This document shows, in pieces, positions 13,777 to 14,889 of a stretch of 14,889 nt of DNA; the stretch's first letter is position 1, and each line of letters begins with the position of its first letter. Made by a program: the position numbers and the translations under genes. Origin of the DNA: Christensenellaceae bacterium. Its GTDB lineage: Bacteria; Bacillota; Clostridia; Christensenellales; Borkfalkiaceae. The notes beneath the pieces are model-generated. The model was not told the origin of the DNA. It saw only the letters and a program-made list of their open reading frames with translations, and searched no databases. The stretch spans positions 1-14,889 of the forward strand of contig CAOMHR010000019.1 in the NCBI GenBank assembly GCA_948482865.1, written 5' to 3'.

Positions 13777-14659
13777 AAACTTTTAACCCCGCGTTCTTAA
13801 TAGCCTGCCGTAACTTTATCTTATTGCTTTCTTCAAGCTCTGTCAAAGGAGAGCGCGGCACGCCCGCGTTGAAGTCTATCATATTGTAAGCCGCCTTAAT
13901 GGGTATGGGGTTAACTTCCAGAAAACACGCGTCTTCCAAGGGCAGCAGGAAGTCCTGAACTTCGTTGGCTTCTTTAAGTTTATTTTCCGAAACCAGCGTA
14001 TAAAGTTGTTTCATGAGTTTGGGCGCAATGTTGGAAGTAACCGAAATAAGCCCCGCGCCGCCTATTGCAAGCATGGGCAGGTTTAAAAAGTCTTCGCCAG
14101 AATATAAATCCATTTTGCCGCGTATTCTGCGCATTGTTTCGCAGGTCTGCGCCATATTGCCGCTGGCTTCTTTAATTCCCGCCATATTTGGAATGTTCGC
14201 CAGTTTTTCAACCGTGGCGGGTTCTATGTTTACAGCCGTGCGGGAAGGCACGTTGTAGGCGATAACGGGAATTTTAACCGCGTCGCAAATCTGTCTGTAA
14301 TAGTCGTAAAGTCCCTGCTGTGTGCATTTGTTGTAGTAGGGGGTTACGGCAAGCACGCCGTCGGCTCCCAGCTTCTCGGCTTTAACAGACGCGGCAACAG
14401 CCTTTTTTGTGTCGTTGCTGCCTGTGCCTACGATAATTTTGATGCGACCCGCGGCTTTTTTAACGGCGTATTTAATAACCTGTTCTTTTTCGTCTTCGGT
14501 CATGGTGGCGGGTTCGCCGGTCGTTCCCAAAACCACCAACGCTGAAGTTCCGCCTTCAATCTGGTATTCAATCATTCTTCCGAATTCTTCTGAATTAACA
14601 CCCTTTTCATCGAAAGGGGTAATCATTGCCGTTAAAATACCGTTACAAAAATTTATCAT
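13769..14659 (-). CDS. dapA: 4-hydroxy-tetrahydrodipicolinate synthase
   Basis: The protein is 296 residues, standard for the family. It condenses pyruvate with aspartate semialdehyde (the Asd product), the first committed step to diaminopimelate and lysine, in the cytoplasm, normally as a tetramer of TIM barrels. Catalytic features are all present: GTTGE at 45-49 (Thr46, Thr47), TPYYN at 106-110 (Tyr109), YNVPSR at 135-140 (Tyr135, Arg140) and GIKEA at 161-165 with the Schiff-base Lys163. Positions matching the lysine-binding His53, His56 and Glu84 of the E. coli enzyme are Glu55, Lys58 and Lys86 by hand alignment, which suggests weak or no lysine feedback; this is inference. GAGG five bases before the ATG is a good ribosome-binding site. 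It lies 55 bases after asd and overlaps dapB by 8 bases, forming asd-dapA-dapB. Confidence 0.96.
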   Translation of the reverse strand: MINFCNGILTAMITPFDEKGVNSEEFGRMIEYQIEGGTSALVVLGTTGEPATMTEDEKEQVIKYAVKKAAGRIKIIVGTGSNDTKKAVAASVKAEKLGADGVLAVTPYYNKCTQQGLYDYYRQICDAVKIPVIAYNVPSRTAVNIEPATVEKLANIPNMAGIKEASGNMAQTCETMRRIRGKMDLYSGEDFLNLPMLAIGGAGLISVTSNIAPKLMKQLYTLVSENKLKEANEVQDFLLPLEDACFLEVNPIPIKAAYNMIDFNAGVPRSPLTELEESNKIKLRQAIKNAGLKVYD

Positions 14660-14714
14660 AATTTCCTCTTATTTATTGTAAGCGTTTTGTCCGTCAAAGG
14701 TGAATTGTTTAAAT

Positions 14715-14889
14715 TCAGTCCAGATATCCCTTTGCCGCCAGAAGTTCGGCAAGCAGGACCGCGCCGCCCGCCGCGCCCCGCAGGGTATTGTGCGAAAAAC
14801 CTATAAACTTGTAATCGAAAAGGTTGTCCTCTCTCAGCCTGCCCGCGCAGACAGCCATACCGTTTTCGGTGTTTCTGTCAAGATAGGGC
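14715..14889 (-). CDS. asd: Aspartate-semialdehyde dehydrogenase, C-terminal end (partial)
   Basis: This is the last 57 residues of a minus-strand gene that enters from the right edge and stops at TGA (14717-14715). The piece NGMAVCAGRLRED, then FIGFSHNTLRGAAGGAVLLAELL, is the characteristic C-terminal stretch of Asd, with the SHNTLRGAAGG helix start of the dimerisation/catalytic domain. The enzyme reduces aspartyl phosphate to aspartate semialdehyde, the substrate of DapA just downstream, which supports the call. The catalytic Cys and the NADP-binding part lie outside the window. Confidence 0.93.
   Translation of the reverse strand, partial: PYLDRNTENGMAVCAGRLREDNLFDYKFIGFSHNTLRGAAGGAVLLAELLAAKGYLD

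Overview
The window looks like part of a chromosome from a low-to-moderate GC Gram-positive bacterium, most likely an uncultured member of the Clostridia. The reasons are AT-rich intergenic regions with sigma-A-type promoters, a HelD-type RNA polymerase recycling ATPase, a YhfW-like FAD/Rieske protein, an asd-dapA-dapB cluster, a short Xre regulator beside a lipoprotein, and a possible SpoIIE-like membrane protein at the left edge. No tRNA, rRNA, CRISPR array, transposase or phage gene was seen. No gene-free stretch exceeds 300 bases; the longest is about 200 bases, at 482-689.

Layout. Positions 1-481 (minus) hold the N-terminal part of a multi-pass membrane protein that runs off the left edge. 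Divergent from it, with a good promoter at 629-657, is a Wzz-like two-helix membrane protein (690-2087) that ends in a strong terminator (2098-2125). A new promoter (2139-2167) then drives a HelD-like ATPase (2189-4558). It is followed after 71 bases, with no terminator in between, by a giant 1877-residue DUF4011-type superfamily 1 helicase (4630-10263) ending at a GC-rich hairpin (10275-10302). These two motor proteins form one apparent transcription unit and are the most interesting part of the window. Next comes an FAD oxidoreductase fused to a Rieske domain (10337-11779).

Positions 11781-13017 form a compact block: a 66-residue Xre repressor (minus) and a 278-residue lipoprotein (plus) diverge from a control region where a perfect palindrome fills exactly the 17-bp spacer of a near-consensus promoter. 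The block is bordered on both sides by strong palindromic hairpins that share the same 11-bp arm. To the right, on the minus strand, is the diaminopimelate/lysine branch: the end of asd, then dapA, then dapB overlapping dapA by 8 bases.

Functional reading: the right side is ordinary cell-wall and lysine metabolism. The Xre/lipoprotein pair looks like a self-regulated envelope module. The HelD/DUF4011 pair acts on nucleic acids and/or RNA polymerase. In the DUF4011 protein the helicase motifs are intact, but the flanking transglutaminase-like and nuclease-like domains appear to have lost key residues. That judgement rests on remembered family motifs, not on an alignment.
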